Assembly: GCF_051622035.1 (NCBI RefSeq)
Contig: NC_135359.1
Coordinates: 23,904,001-23,968,000, forward strand
Length of the DNA stretch: 64,000 bases
Source: Arctopsyche grandis
Taxonomy: Eukaryota > Arthropoda > Insecta > Trichoptera > Hydropsychidae
Reading direction: 5' to 3'
Shown: one piece after another, positions 21,954 to 33,879 of the stretch
Layout of the letters: every line of letters begins with the position of its first letter
Numbering within the stretch: the first letter of the stretch is position 1
Notes under the pieces: generated by a model
The model's database searches: none
Told to the model about the DNA's origin: nothing
Seen by the model: only the letters and a program-made list of their open reading frames with translations
Position numbers and translations under genes: made by a program

Positions 21954-22351
21954 TCTAATATATTATTTCGAAAGAGACTTTGCATATACATGTATGTATG
22001 TATGTAACCTTCGTTCGTTGGTTCGTAGACAACACATTCGATTTTTTTTTTCGATTCATAGGCACCGATTCGATTTTTTTCGATTCAAAGGATTCGAAGT
22101 CCCCGGGGGGCGCCGGGGTGGCCGCCGGATTCTGGTATACATATAATTTCGAAAGAGACTAAGTATATATGTACATATGTTTATTTGTTCGTGACAGTCA
22201 ATTTAGTAAAAAAAAAAACAAATGAGCATTCAAATAAATTTATATAAAATAAAAATATTCAAATAAATTTAATAAAATGTTCACTATTAGATTAGTCATG
22301 TTTAAGCGGTTTATATTACAAATACCGAGCGAATCCGGGTAAAACCACTAG
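21954..22351 (+). mobile_element. Short Helitron-like element, copy b, with internal repeat
   Basis: Starts TCTAATATATTATTTCGAAA after A and ends AACCACTAG before T. The head unit ATAATTTCGAAAGAGACT occurs twice (about 21963 and 22143), so the copy is 398 bp instead of about 200; a GC-rich patch (GGGGCGCCGGGGTGGCC) sits between. Confidence 0.6.
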
Positions 22352-22589
22352 TAATAAATAAAATAATAAATTGAACAGGTTTGGATTTTGAGTGAGTGTT
22401 GAAACTAATGTAGTATTTGTATATTTAATCATTACAAAATATTTCATCTCAAATGTATCAAAATCCATATTTTTCCGAAACATTTATGGCTATCATTCTA
22501 ATTATTAAGCTTAATTATTTAATTGGCTTAAAAACTAATTATAATATTTAGCTTACAACAAGTCATGGCTTTGATTATTTTTATTTATC

Positions 22590-22900
22590 ATTTACTTTCC
22601 TTATCTACATATGTACGTAGTTTACCCCATCTATATATGAAGTTTTGAGTTTTGTGATGAGAAAATTCGATCTTGAGAGTTTGACCGTTTTATAGTATCT
22701 TCATAGTATCGATCCCCGATTATGTTTTCATGATTTTTTTAAATGTATTTTTGTCAGTATATGTATATGTCTGTGTATTTTTGAGATAATTCAAATGGCG
22801 CTAATCCGATCACATTGAAACTTTGTAACAATGAATGAAATGAACGAGAATTTTGGATTTTTATCGATTTAATCAATGTCTTGTGCCACCAAGTAATCGA
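22590..22900 (-). mobile_element. ACTTCCGG/(CA)n repeat, diverged fragment
   Basis: Reverse complement shares the end region of 3540-3665: GATGAAGTTTTG-GTTTTGTGAT, AAAATTCGA-CTTGAGA, CGATCCCCGATTATGTTTTC, then a TGTGTATTTTTGA stretch where the CA run would be. Old copy. Confidence 0.4.
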
Positions 22901-22904
22901 TTTA

Positions 22905-22950
22905 TTTATTTTATTTAATATACTTGTGAGAGGCGGCAAAGCCGATAGAT
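22905..22950 (-). mobile_element. LINE tail fragment
   Basis: Reverse complement TCGGCTTTGCCGCCTCTCAC followed by AAATAAAATAAAT resembles the tail at 44318 (TTGGCTTTGCCACC). Only the tail is seen. Confidence 0.35.
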
Positions 22951-23990
22951 AGATAGGTATTATCTCGACAATAATTTCGAAAAAATAGGATTTTTTAATA
23001 TACATACATATCTCTTTTTTTTTAGAGTAGTTTTGATTCCTTTACTATTTAAAAAAATAATAATAATTCATTTGGTGAAGAATAGTCAACCGAAAGTGGA
23101 AAGGGTATATTTTGTTCGAAGTTTTCGATTTCAAATTTTAATTGAGCTTCAAAATTCAGAAATAAAATTTTCATTGAAAACCATTATATCATTTCAATAC
23201 TTTTATATAAAACACCACATTTACTTTGGAATACAATGTTTCTAAAATTACAGAATTAATATGATTCGCTCTACATATAATCTCAGGTGCTTCTATTTGA
23301 CAAGGTAATATTATAAATTATGTTTAGTCATATCATATTACATATGTACATACTCGTATATCATATACGACTGTAGGCTATTCTCATTGTCAAATGAAAC
23401 GTCATTTAGTACTAAATTGCATTTAGTACGTTGCGTCTGCTTGACATTTGACGTTACATTAGATAGATTAGACTGTTAATTATGTGATTGACAACTTGAA
23501 ATGTAACACTAATAAGAAAATGAGCTAATTATAATCACTCATTCCTTGGAAATTATGTGATGGAAAATTTTCATATTGAAACGTTTAACTTTTTAATAAT
23601 ACTTTTAAATATATTCAATTGTTCGAGAAAAGCAAACGAGGTTGCCAATACTGAAAATAGTTAGCAACAGTTTGTCATCAATCGTATATCTAAAGAATGA
23701 ATATAGGGCTCGAAAGAGAATGACCATTAAATTCAAACCCATGAAATATAACATGTTGATGAGAGAATGTATGTTTAATGAACAAAAATTTTGTTATTAT
23801 TTACATAATGGATTTCAACTATTTTTGAATTTGAATTTTTTTGTTGAACAAATGAACTTTTATGGTAAGAAAATTTTCAGTTCAGTGAAAAAATGTCGTT
23901 CAGTTCAACGAAAAAAGTGTTAAACGATATTTAAAATCAATAAAGACGTGTCATCATTTCATTATATCATCCTCAGCATCCATATATCAT
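22951..23990. other. AT-rich stretch, nothing recognised
   Basis: Frames at 23033-23245 and 23642-23923 are compositionally AT-driven and unrecognised. Confidence 0.35.
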
Positions 23991-23999
23991 TTAAAAGTG

Positions 24000-24745
24000 C
24001 TTTAAAAATATTACGATCGTTGTGATTGTGTTAGATAAGTGTTGTGAAGTGTCACCGCTTTTCTGAAGACCGCAGCCGCCATTGAACCCGCAGCATTCCG
24101 GATTACGGATCGTCTTCCATTGACGACAGACCAATCCAGTCCTCATATACAGCCAGTGAGTGATTCTTGAGTGTGATTTTCGTTAAATAGTGTATTGTAG
24201 CACGTCTGGCGTAAGATACAAGGGCGGAAAAGTAAAGTTAATCTACGCCGTTAACCGTGAAGACCGGTCGTTACGACCGCGGCGTCAGATTACTCCGAGA
24301 GTGACGCTCTCTCCCTCACTAGGCGATTGCGAATCAAATTGGATCTTGATAGCCGTGTGATGCGATTACGGTCAATGTTTGCTTAACTTACTGAAAAAAT
24401 AATTGAAATTATACCGGAACGCCAGTCCCCGGTCTTACGGAGTGAGTAATAAAAAGTTAAGTGCCACCTCGTCCTCCTCCCCGTGCCACCCCGTGCAATG
24501 TCCTCCTCCTCCACCTCCTCTTCCAGCTTTGGTGAGAGACGGTAGCCCTCCACCCCGGTTGAAGAGGACCTAATTGATGGGTCTGCTCGATCGCAACGAC
24601 AATTTTAGTGTCGACGATGTCTCCAGTACACTGCCGGAGGTCTGGACCCTCGAACTTTACAATTTATGCCTTAATCAAAACGCTCTCCCCGCCCGAGATT
24701 ACAGCTTTCTTTCGAGATAATTGAATGGTGCTTTCGTGTAACCGT
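24000..24745 (+). other. Possible 5' region of a retroelement or a noncoding transcript
   Basis: A GC-richer, start-to-end structured block. ATG at 24498 opens MSSSSTSSSSFGERR then stops. A second small frame at 24577-24720 (47 codons, starts MGLLDRNDNFSVDDVSST) is protein-like in composition. A Ser-rich opening and a leader of this kind resemble insect LINE ORF1 starts, but I see no Cys-knuckle or endonuclease downstream; 24746 onward is AT-rich. Confidence 0.3.
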
Positions 24746-24889
24746 GAGTGAGCTTTTATTTCCTTAATGCATCTTATTTATTACTTTGGGAAAGGTCCGT
24801 CGAAAAAAATAACTAAGCACAACCAGTACGATTATATGCAAATTTATAAATTAAATTCCGCCTTCACTATATTTTATTCTATATGTATA

Positions 24890-25215
24890 CTAGCTGAACC
24901 CGGCATGCGTTGCAATGCCACAATGAAGCATGCAATTCCCATTCCCGTTCCCGTTTCCGTTCCCGTTCCCGTTCCCGTTCCCGTTCCCGTCAACGAAGCG
25001 AACACGTTAGTCGCGACGCGAAAACATTTGAAATTATAGCGTTGCAATGACACTCATTCCCGTTTTTCCCGTTTCCCTTCTCGTTTTTTCCTGTTTTTTT
25101 TTTCACAGTAATCTTCCCAAACATGCATACAATAAATCCTGAAAGTTCCATAGTAATCCGTTCAGTGGTTTAGGAGCCTATTTGAGACACACAGACAGAC
25201 AGACATTCATTTTTA
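24890..25215 (-). mobile_element. Helitron-like element with GTCTGTCTGTC head, inverted copy
   Basis: On the minus strand it begins near AATGAATGTCTGTCTGTCTG, contains CTCCTAAACCACTGAACGGA, a hexamer run of CGGGAA units (24934-24990), and ends GCATGCCGGGTTCAGCTAG at 24890 before T. Pairs with 10777-11097. Confidence 0.65.
24934..24990. repeat. (TTCCCG)n hexamer run
   Basis: Eight or so TTCCCG units with single variants, internal to the Helitron-like element. The other copy has only two units (about 11035-11055). Confidence 0.85.
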
Positions 25216-25261
25216 TATATACATACATATATTTATATATAAATTATATTCATTCATCATC

Positions 25262-25470
25262 ATCATCATCATAATTTACAGCCATTCGCCACGCACTGCT
25301 GGCTGAAGACTTCTCCAACACGCTTCCATTCGTCTCTGTTTTGCGCAACTCCAACTCCACCCATTTTCCTTGCGGCATTCCTTTTACCATTGAAACCACA
25401 CCAGTTATGAGGACGACATGGTGATCTTGGCGCCTTCTCCATCAGCTCTGAATCACCTCCTGGAAGTTTG
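25262..25470 (-). pseudogene. RTE-like LINE remnant, C-terminal end
   Basis: The minus-strand frame ends QNRDEWKRVGEVFSQQCVAN GC, the terminal RTE motif, and is preceded by WCGFNGKR. The ATG-rich tail (CATCATCATCATCAT on plus) marks the 3' end at about 25255. Confidence 0.7.
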
Positions 25471-25522
25471 TTCGTGTTGATGAATATATTCGCATATCTT
25501 ATATGATATGCGAATATATTCA

Positions 25523-25738
25523 TCTAATATATAATTTTGAAAGATACTTTGTATATATGTATGTATGTTTGTTTGGGTCGTAAAATCCATGAAGTTCAAT
25601 TTAACAAAAAGAGAAATAAATATTTAAATAAATTTAAATAAAATTAAACTAAAATTCAATAAAATTTTTAATATTAGATTGGCCATGTTTAAGTGGTTTA
25701 TATTACAAATACCAAGCGAAGCCGGGTAAATACACTAG
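25523..25738 (+). mobile_element. Short Helitron-like element, copy c
   Basis: Starts TCTAATATATAATTTTGAAA after A (25522) and ends AATACACTAG before T (25739). CCAAGCGAAGCCGGG is the subterminal hairpin region. Confidence 0.7.
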
Positions 25739-25839
25739 TATCATATGTTGCATATTATGCTGCAGAATCTATATATAATATGCGATATTATACGGGTAAA
25801 TCGATGGTATTGATTTTACTCATTTCGTTCACAACATAA

Positions 25840-26375
25840 TTTTGGATGGACCTAATCTTGAAACCGTGAGGGAAGTCAATTACCTGGGACTTCTGTTGAC
25901 GGAGGATCTCTCTGATGACCGTGACATCGAAAGGCAAAGGAGAGCAATTTATGTGAGGGCAAATATGCTGGCAAGACGGTTTTACCACTCCAGTATAGAG
26001 GCTAAGAGATAATGATATATGTCCTTTTGTACTAGCCCATATACTGGAGAACTATGGACCAGATATAATGGAGACGATGAGGAGGATGAAAGTTTAATAT
26101 AAAAATTGCTACAGTCCTCTTTTCGGGCTACCAAAGGGGTTGTAGTGCGTCGCAGATGTTCGTAGAGCTTCACTTTGAAGTCATTCTCAGGATGAGAGCG
26201 GCCTCTCTACGTCGTCGTGTATTTTTGTCATCTAATTGTTTTCTCGCCGCCGCGTATTCTCATTTGCACTCTTCACCGCCTTAAATATACATTCAATTGA
26301 TTTATTAATTATTATTCTTATTATTATTATCATTTATTATTACTATTATTATTATTATTATTAAAATTATTATTA
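25840..26375 (+). pseudogene. Non-LTR reverse transcriptase remnant, C-terminal region
   Basis: Frame VREVNYLGLLLTEDLSDDRD, IERQRRAIYVRANMLARRFY, then after a frameshift CTSPYTGELW and SFRATKGVVVRRRC, ending in a Leu/Arg-rich piece. The KYLGH...LSDDxDIxRQRRAxxxRxNxLxRRF signature is common to an insect LINE group. A (TTA)n run (26310-26370) forms the 3' tail. Inactive. Confidence 0.7.
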
Positions 26376-26397
26376 TTTTACATTATTTCAGGTTATT

Positions 26398-26525
26398 TTC
26401 CAGCACTTATTTTGTCCACCTTTCAACAGTTCTTCTAGCCACATGATCCGCTTATTGTCATTTCAAACTCTTCACTCTCTTCACTATATCATCCACCTTT
26501 GTCATTTTTCTCACCCACATATATT
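26398..26525 (-). pseudogene. RTE-like LINE remnant, part beyond the SINE insertion
   Basis: Reverse complement matches 7005-7100 of the element at 6640 (GTGGGTGAGAA, ATGACAAAGGTGG, CATGTGGCTAGAAGAAC). Separated from 26967-27460 by a SINE. Confidence 0.6.
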
Positions 26526-26530
26526 TATTT

Positions 26531-26966
26531 ATTTATTTTATTGTCACAAATCAATACACACTCGCCATTACAGATTTGCTCCAATGCGACGGGTGTACGT
26601 TAATGAAATACATAAACAATCAGAAAATCAGAAATACAGTAATACATACATATACAATCAGAATATATAGAATATAACAATTAATCAGAAATAATAATCA
26701 TAGTGACATCTATGGATTTCAGATTACTGTGTATAATTAATACGAATTATACACAGGCAGATTTTTGTGACAACAGGATTAGATTTAATACCAATTTTCA
26801 GGAACCATTTCAGCAATGATCAGATAAAATTGGCAAACTCTGATAGAGAAACGATCGATTTGGAGTCACAAAACCCCCAAATCTAACCAGCAGTAGCGAG
26901 GACACGAACCTATGACCTCAGTGATGCTAAATATATACGCTATCACTAAGCCAAACTGCTGGCTAA
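26531..26966 (-). mobile_element. tRNA-derived SINE inserted in an RTE-like LINE
   Basis: Minus-strand A box TGGCTTAGTGATAGCG and B box AGGTTCGTGTCC. The body shares GATTTGGAGTCAC-type and TTGGCAAACTCTG-type segments (plus-strand order reversed). A 3' hairpin (26558-26596) and AATAAAATAAATAAAT tail follow. Flanked on both sides by adjoining parts of one RTE copy. Confidence 0.8.
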
Positions 26967-27460
26967 TATTCCGTTTCCTATCTCTCCTCGTTATGCCGAC
27001 CATATATCTAGTTTTCCATAATTATTTGAGCACAATAGACTTTGTGTAGCATGTTGGCGTTCAATGTTTAAGTTTCATACGTCATCATTAGAAAAATAAA
27101 GTGATAAAATACGATACTATTTTTCGACAAAGTGGCGTTTTTATAATTAAAAACAGCGTTCATTCGCCCAAATGCACTCATTTTTAATTTCCTTTTCCTT
27201 GCTACCGGACATGTCTATAATTAGCCTTAAATATATATGTATATTCGTAATTACCAACTACTTCCACTGTTTCATTATATAACGAAATTTTATTAGGCAT
27301 GCAATAACTATTGAAAATTAGTTTGGTATTATTTACATTAATTTCAAAGCCTACTTTTCTACTTAGCTCGTCTAGCTGTGTCTTAGCCAACTTAGTCTGT
27401 TAATTGTGTCAGTTGGAACGCGAGGTATTTATAGTATATCGTCAATATACTGAATGTAAA
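26967..27460 (-). pseudogene. RTE-like LINE remnant, reverse transcriptase core
   Basis: The frame AKTQLDELSRKVGFEINVNN TKLIF is the block after the catalytic motif, preceded by a worn Y-IDDI. Downstream come VEVVGNYEY, NYRHVR, CGKTKSIVF-like pieces and CGGCATAACGAGGAGAGATA. Many stops. The 5' limit is near 27460. Confidence 0.7.
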
Positions 27461-28700
27461 ATAGTACGAAAATCATAAATTGCTTGTTTAGAGGGGGACT
27501 GTTTTATATTATTTGGAAAAAATACAATATTTTACCGTCTTAAAAAACAAAAATATATATATACGAGTAACTACATATGTGTTTATTATTTTAGAATTCA
27601 CGCGATGAAATATTATAAAACTCCTTACCCTACATTTAAAAATAAGTTAGTGGAAATTCATCGAGTGAAATTTTTGCCTATAATAATATAAAAAAAATAA
27701 ATCAGCAGATTTTCCTCTATTATGAACTAGTGCTGTATTCAACTTCTTTCCAGTTAATCATTCATCAAAATTTTTAAAATTTTATTTATAGAAAAGTGTC
27801 AATTTTTTTTCCATATAAATATGTACATACACACAATCATTCATTTTTTCGTGTTAAGTAGTATTTTAAATTTTAGATAAACGACAACATTGGACCATTA
27901 TATTATACATGTTTGATTTTCTCTTCGTTAATTATTATTTACTGCATTTTTCGATATAGCCGAAAGAAATTCTATTACATTAAATTTTTATTTTGTCACA
28001 CTTTACACTGAAATGATTGTTTTATGATTGTTCGTCAAAAGAAACGTTACGCCGAGAATGTGCATGTGCAGTCTGGCAACTGGCAAACAATGCGCATGCA
28101 CTGTGGTATTATTTTATTCAATTTTTTATAATTGTTATTTTGTTTTTGTAATTCTCTTTAGCGCCACCATTTTGAAAAGTTTGGTGTTCTACGCTTACGT
28201 TTTCTATGAGATGAAATAAGAAGAGACAGTGATAAAAATCGAGTTTACTAATTACCTCTGGTTGAGTGATCTTTTCACTTTAGATTTTAAAAAATAGCTT
28301 TTTATCAAGTATGTACCTACACAAATGTGGACACCAAGGCTACTAATATAAAATATTAGAAAGAAACAGAAAGACATATCCAAACCGTAAAATAATATGG
28401 AAATCAATTCTCCACTCTAATAATTTTCCGGGTTTAAAGACTTTTTAGATGAGGAAAACTTACTTTTCTCCTATGATGATTTAAATTATTATAAATATAA
28501 TAGAAACGTTCATGCAACCCAGTGAAACTTATCTATTATATTTTATATTAGTTATGTCATTTCATTACGTTTTTCGCTTGTTTTCATCGCGTTCGTAATT
28601 TTCCGGGCGTACCGTTCCGCGAGCACGAGGAAAAATAGCCATTTTTTTCGTATTAAAAAATATATTAATGGCCGGGGAAAAATGATGCGCGAATAAGAAA
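27461..28700. other. AT-rich stretch, nothing recognised
   Basis: No gene or repeat ends recognised. GC rises slightly near 28580-28640. Confidence 0.35.
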
Positions 28701-28719
28701 AAATGGGAATAACTCTGAG

Positions 28720-29460
28720 AGATAAGATTGATTACTGTGCGCGGAACCTACATTAAAATTTATTATACACACTTAAGGACGTCCCCTAAACAAATACAGG
28801 GGCGTATCGCCGTCCCGCTCCTACCCCCTGACTCTACCATTTGTTTCGTCGAGCCAGACCGTTTGTCTCGCTCCGGCCCTGCACGCCGAGATCGAATAAA
28901 TCTTGTGTGTTGTTTTTCTCGGCATTATAGTTGGAAAAATGTGGCCCCTTCGAACACAATAGAGGTTGACTGGGAAAATCAGCGGAGCCGGGAAAATTTC
29001 TTAAAAGAACGCCCCAAAAAAAAGACCGAAAAAAAACACGGACAAAAAGCCTCCAACAACACACACAATAGTGGGGAAAAAGTTAAGCTTTTCGCTTTAT
29101 AGAAGAAACACAAAATAAAAAATAAATAACGACCGAGTGGTCGGTGCGGGAACGGGACCGGCACCGGGATCGGGACGAGGGAAATCGATGCATTCACGAC
29201 GGACGCTTGAAATATGGCTCGCCATTTGTTAACGTGCATTTTCGTACGTTGCGGTGCGTGTTTGTACGTGAACGTATTTACGTGGTTTGGTCGCTGATGA
29301 AGTCATCCATCTCTCGACAGCCGCATTATCAAGTGCCGGTCCCACCTCGCCTCACATACATCGAGATCTTTGCCGATCTGAAGTGTGCCATCAGTTATTT
29401 CACGTTGAACCTCCTGCGAAATCGCTTGCAAATTATTCAGTTTGGTGCTGCATAATCCAA
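28720..29460. other. GC-richer block, possible regulatory DNA
   Basis: Repeat-poor island with frames up to 124 codons on the plus strand (28728-29102), lysine/asparagine-rich at the end and without domain. 29148-29180 holds GGGAACGGGACCGGCACC-type repeats. Confidence 0.3.
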
Positions 29461-29722
29461 TTCGGCCAAGTTTTGACCAGTCTGCTTATTTCAATTCATT
29501 TTTTTTCTTGTCTGGAACTTCAGACACTATGTGTTATCGCTGTGGTTTTAAAACTAATATACGGCTGGACTACATAAATATCATTGGTATATTGTAATTC
29601 TGATATCAGGCTGGTGTGTACATGTTTTTCATTTCTTGTATATGAGATGTTTCCAAGATTTTGAGATTGTTTCTTTATGGTAAATGGGCTATTTCGCACA
29701 TTTCGATCTTGCATATGTCAAT

Positions 29723-29847
29723 CGTTGTCACGAAAATCACGAATACGGAATATCTGGCACTCGAATTCACGTTAGTATGATAGTTCGCGTCGTAACTCTC
29801 GGTAGGTGAAATTATCGAGTGCCAGATATTCCATGATCGACATTGCC
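29723..29847. mobile_element. Short MITE with inverted ends
   Basis: GGAATATCTGGCACTCG (left) and CGAGTGCCAGATATTCC (right) are perfect inverted arms with a 55-60 bp interior. Half of a second copy lies at 19606-19665. Confidence 0.65.
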
Positions 29848-29926
29848 ATTATTTCGTTCATTATCATTGTACGTTAATTAATTTACATATTTATTGTATC
29901 TAATCAAAGAGGGTAGAAATACTTTG

Positions 29927-30230
29927 GCCAGCAGCATATGTTGCCGGATTCGATCCCGTGGATTTACCTCTATTGAAATATAATTTATTCAGAGCATTAT
30001 ATGTAGTGCTGCTGGTCAGACTCGATCGTTTCCTAACAGAATTTGTCAATTTATCTGATTTCGTTGTTGAAATGGTTCCTCCACCAAATTGGGAAAAACT
30101 GTCCTACTCACAATGTCACCATTATTTGAATATGATTTCAAAACTTATATGTATATGTACAAGTTTAATACCATAGATGTCACCCAGGGGCAACCCGTAA
30201 TAACATTGTGGGGAAATATAAATAAAAAAG
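29927..30230 (+). mobile_element. tRNA-derived SINE lacking the A box
   Basis: Starts CCAGCAGCATATG and goes directly to GCCGGATTCGATCCCG (B box): the segment with the A box is deleted. The body (TGCTGCTGGTCAGACT, GGTTCCTCCACCAAATTGG) and an AATAAAAAAG tail are kept. Without an A box it should be transcriptionally dead. Confidence 0.7.
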
Positions 30231-31059
30231 TTCACTTTGGCTTTATCCATTACTATTACATAGGTATTAATCTCGGGCTACACCGAGAAACTTTGTCGGC
30301 CATCAGAAAAAATGTATGTAAATTTGAGCGACCAAGAAGATGACGGGTGTGGCACGCTCCATCGTCGCCTTCAACCAAGTCGCTCGGTGTTGCGCGGGTC
30401 TTAGCGTTTAGTGATTAACATTACGATTTTTGCTTAAAATCTTTTTTTCATTTTCGTACAGCTTCGTTTTTGGTAAATCAAAACAAAATTTGGACCCTTT
30501 GTATGTTCATCACGTATGTACATATATATGTACATACATATGTACATATTTTTCGTTTCTGGCACATTATCTTCAATCATTTTGTGATGCAATTCATTTT
30601 GCGATACAATATCCATTTAGGATATAAATGTTGAATCTTATCTCTGTTTAGAGAATGACTAAGAATTATTTTTTTTGCTTTTCTGAGAATAAACTATTGG
30701 ACAGTAAAATACTATCCTTAGTGAGGCATTATTATGAACTTGAAATCCAGTATGAACGCACTTTCTAAATCATTCCCTTTTCTTTCTTCTTTGTATTACA
30801 TACATACATATGTACTTTTTTTATAAAACAGTCCGTAAATCTTCAAAAGCGATAGTCTTCAATACTTTTCCTTGTGTGAAACAGAGAAAATGTTTATTAA
30901 AAATTGGAGAGGCAACCCTTGAAATCGAGTGTGCTTAAATTATTTGTGAGAAGTAGTACATTTTAGTTACAATCAAGAACTGATATTGTTTTTAAGCAAT
31001 TTAGGATTGATATATGTATGTATGTATGTATGTATAGAGTGTTTTCGGTTCGAGCAGCG
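30231..31059. other. Mostly AT-rich; small GC-rich patch
   Basis: A short GC-richer patch at 30320-30410 (GATGACGGGTGTGGCACGC) is unassigned. The rest is AT-rich with TATG runs (31010-31035). Confidence 0.35.
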
Positions 31060-31560
31060 TCACGTACTCCTTAGTGGCGATGTGTGATTTTTGGAGGGCG
31101 GTTTGGCTCTCGCGGGAACCCTCCACGCTGAAATCGCTAATGGCCGCCTATAAAACGGTATAATTTCTCATCATTGGTGGGTGTTGGAGGCGCCCTTAAG
31201 AGACGCACGCCACTCGCCTGTCTCGTTATGGCAGCCTCATAAATCTCCGGCTCCTGCTCGGTTACCCCGCGCGCTCAAACTTCCCTCCGGCCCTGCGCTC
31301 CCACCATCGCTCGCTCCTTTTCCTCCTCCTTGCAGTCTGTTTCTCCAACAATATATCTCGGCGGTGTGTAGTGTTTGCAATAAATCTACGTCCTCCTCTA
31401 TTTATTTCTCTCTTCTTATTCCTTCGCCGTTGTCGTGCGGGCTGACAGCGCAACTATGGCGCAGCTAGTTTGTTACGGCGCCGAAAATAAAAGCGCAAAC
31501 AATGGCGAAAAAAACAAATACTAATTTTCTACAAAGAGCACTTACCCATTCCCCCGAAAC
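31060..31560. other. GC-rich block, possible regulatory DNA
   Basis: Repeat-free island with pyrimidine-rich tracts (31230-31430). Overlapping frames on both strands are proline/arginine low complexity. Confidence 0.3.
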
Positions 31561-32054
31561 GGGACCTTTTTAAATTCGGCACTGACTTTTATTTTAAAGC
31601 ATTAAGTCTTTACGTTAAAATGGAATAAGTCACGTATATTGCTCTCTGTGTACATTTAAACGAAAAGAAAATACATTATTGGAAAATCAAAAATACTTAT
31701 TTATTTATTTTAGAAAATTTACAGTTTAAAGAATAAGAATTAATAATAAAATATTTCACATACAGATAAGATTTTTTTTAGATATTAATAAATATAACAA
31801 AAAAATAAGTAATAATAATAATATTGATAACAGTAGTAATCATCATAGCAATAAAAAAATTAATAATAATAATGTAAATAATAATAATAATAAAAAATAA
31901 ATAGTAATTCTATATTTCAGAAAATAATTTAAAAATAAGTATTTCATTATGTAAACCTTTTTGTATATATATGTACATTCATACATATATACAAACTAGA
32001 TGACGAAACACACCGAAAAAACGGGTTTAGAGATATTACAAGTTGGTAGAACGA
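31561..32054. other. AT-rich with AAT-type microsatellite
   Basis: AATAAT-type runs at 31795-31910. No gene. Confidence 0.5.
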
Positions 32055-32062
32055 GATAGACC

Positions 32063-32283
32063 CAGTGGTGTCACCCTAATGGTTTCCATGGGTTTCCGGA
32101 AACCCGTTATTTAATATAAAAATTCATATAATTTTTGTCAAAAATTATACAAATCTTTTAAATTTAATGAACTTTCATATAATAGTGCCTTGGACGAAAA
32201 AATGTATAATATATTATACATATATATTTTTTTTGTAAAAAAATTCGGAAGCCCGTTGTTCCAAAATTGGGGTGACACTACTG
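32063..32283. mobile_element. hAT-type MITE with perfect 8-bp target duplication
   Basis: Ends CAGTGGTGTCACCC and GGGTGACACTACTG are inverted repeats of the hAT type (CAGNGNTG...). GATAGACC at 32055-32062 is repeated exactly at 32284-32291. 221 bp, AT-rich interior, no transposase. Confidence 0.88.
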
Positions 32284-32291
32284 GATAGACC

Positions 32292-32639
32292 CCTATTTAT
32301 ATTGTCTGTTATGTAATAATTCAACTAAAATTATTGCTGTCGGAAATTCTAATGTATGGGATATGAAAATGTATTCAATAATCTAGTCCTTAAATTTAAA
32401 TAAGATACCTTGAGTAATTGATATTTTTTTATATTTTTTTATAATATCTATATGTGTGTGTATCTATTCTTATGTGCTCGTATATGTGTATGTACATGCA
32501 TACATATGCATGCAGATAAGTACAAATAAATCCCGTTTTACATACATACATATGTATGTATGTGTGGGTTCATATAATATGCTCAGCTTGATTTTATTTT
32601 TTTCCGTTGGGCGTAATCTTCATACATAATTTTGGCGGA
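32292..32639. other. AT-rich with TATG tracts
   Basis: ATACATACATATGTATGTAT near 32540-32565. No gene. Confidence 0.4.
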
Positions 32640-33060
32640 CGTAAATAATGCGGAACGATATGTTAGGACCGAATAATAAGCGATATCGACCGCCCTGTGA
32701 CGACGCCTTGCGAAAATTCGGTCAGTTTCACGGTCCGACAGAGATCAAGTCGCGACCTTACGAGCTCAGGACCGTACTTTCTGGCCGTATTTACATAACA
32801 CAATCGACCCCTTCTAGTTTAAGCGTGTTCTGCGGACCTCCTGTAGACATACAATTTTGCGAATGTTGCATTGCTTTTTGAAGAAGAAGAAAAGAAACGA
32901 GAGAAAGGCAAAACAAACAAAAAAAAAAAAAGAGAAAAAAATGAAGACGCTTTCAGGGCGCGATACCATTTATCTTTATTTCGAACAATTCGACGGTGAG
33001 CGTGCTGAACTCTTGATTGCCGTTTATGTTTTGTATTTTATTTTTCGGCTCTCTTTTTAA
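32640..33060. other. GC-richer block followed by a purine run
   Basis: 32640-32850 is an island with an unrecognised 77-codon frame (32648-32881); 32879-32945 is an A/G-rich tract. No domain. Confidence 0.3.
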
Positions 33061-33239
33061 CACTCCTTCCTTCATTCTTCCCGTTATATACGATCCAATC
33101 TTTATTTCAATGAATAAAATATCTACTTACCTTTGCAACTAGTTTGTTGTATCCTTTGCCATTTTCCTCATATTCATAAATTTGCTATTCAACTCGTCGT
33201 AATACATTCATTTCCAATCCAATTTTCCAATTTTCAGCT

Positions 33240-33466
33240 TCAAAAACACTAATTTTGTGTAAAGTAATACACAAATTGTTATCTCTTATTTTTATTCGAT
33301 ATGTCCAGAATCTCGGAAAAAACGGAATAAACTTATTAGAGGCCACCAGTATTTTTAAATATTGTTGAACGCAAATCAGTATATCGTTTTGCGAATTATT
33401 TGTCGAAGAAAAGTGTTAATAAAGAAAAGAGAACTTATGCCACTTTCAAATATAATGGCTCATATA
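33240..33466 (+). mobile_element. TIR MITE (TATATTTGAAAGTGGC family), right part
   Basis: Shares TTCGATATGTCCAGAATCTC, GGAATAAACTTATTAGAGGC, and the right end CTTATGCCACTTTCAAATAT with 42968-43296. The left terminal repeat is not recognisable. Confidence 0.6.
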
Positions 33467-33870
33467 TTTATTTATAGCCGAAGGGTAGCTTGAAACATAA
33501 TTTAAAGAAAATTAATAAGATTTATACGTTTTTTATTTTCTATTATAGTTACATATGTCCAATATTTTTAAGTTTTAATACTAATATTATTTAAATCAGA
33601 TTAAACTCTTTTTACATATTTAATCTGTTCTACTTGTTCGCCTTGAAGTTTATAGACGTATCTCTAAGAGGCTTAGAATTTATGCGTTCAACTGAAAAAA
33701 CAGAAGTTAAATTAAATAAATATTTGCAAATTTGCATCGCTCGAAAATGGCAAACTGTCAGCACTAGCTTTATAATAAGATTTTGATGAAAAAGTGAATT
33801 TTTCGAATTAAACATTCAGATTCCATCCCATTTGAATTTAGATTTGATCTTAAAAATATTTATTTAATAT
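33467..33870. other. AT-rich stretch, nothing recognised
   Basis: No gene or repeat ends recognised. Confidence 0.4.
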
Positions 33871-33879
33871 GTTTTCAAT

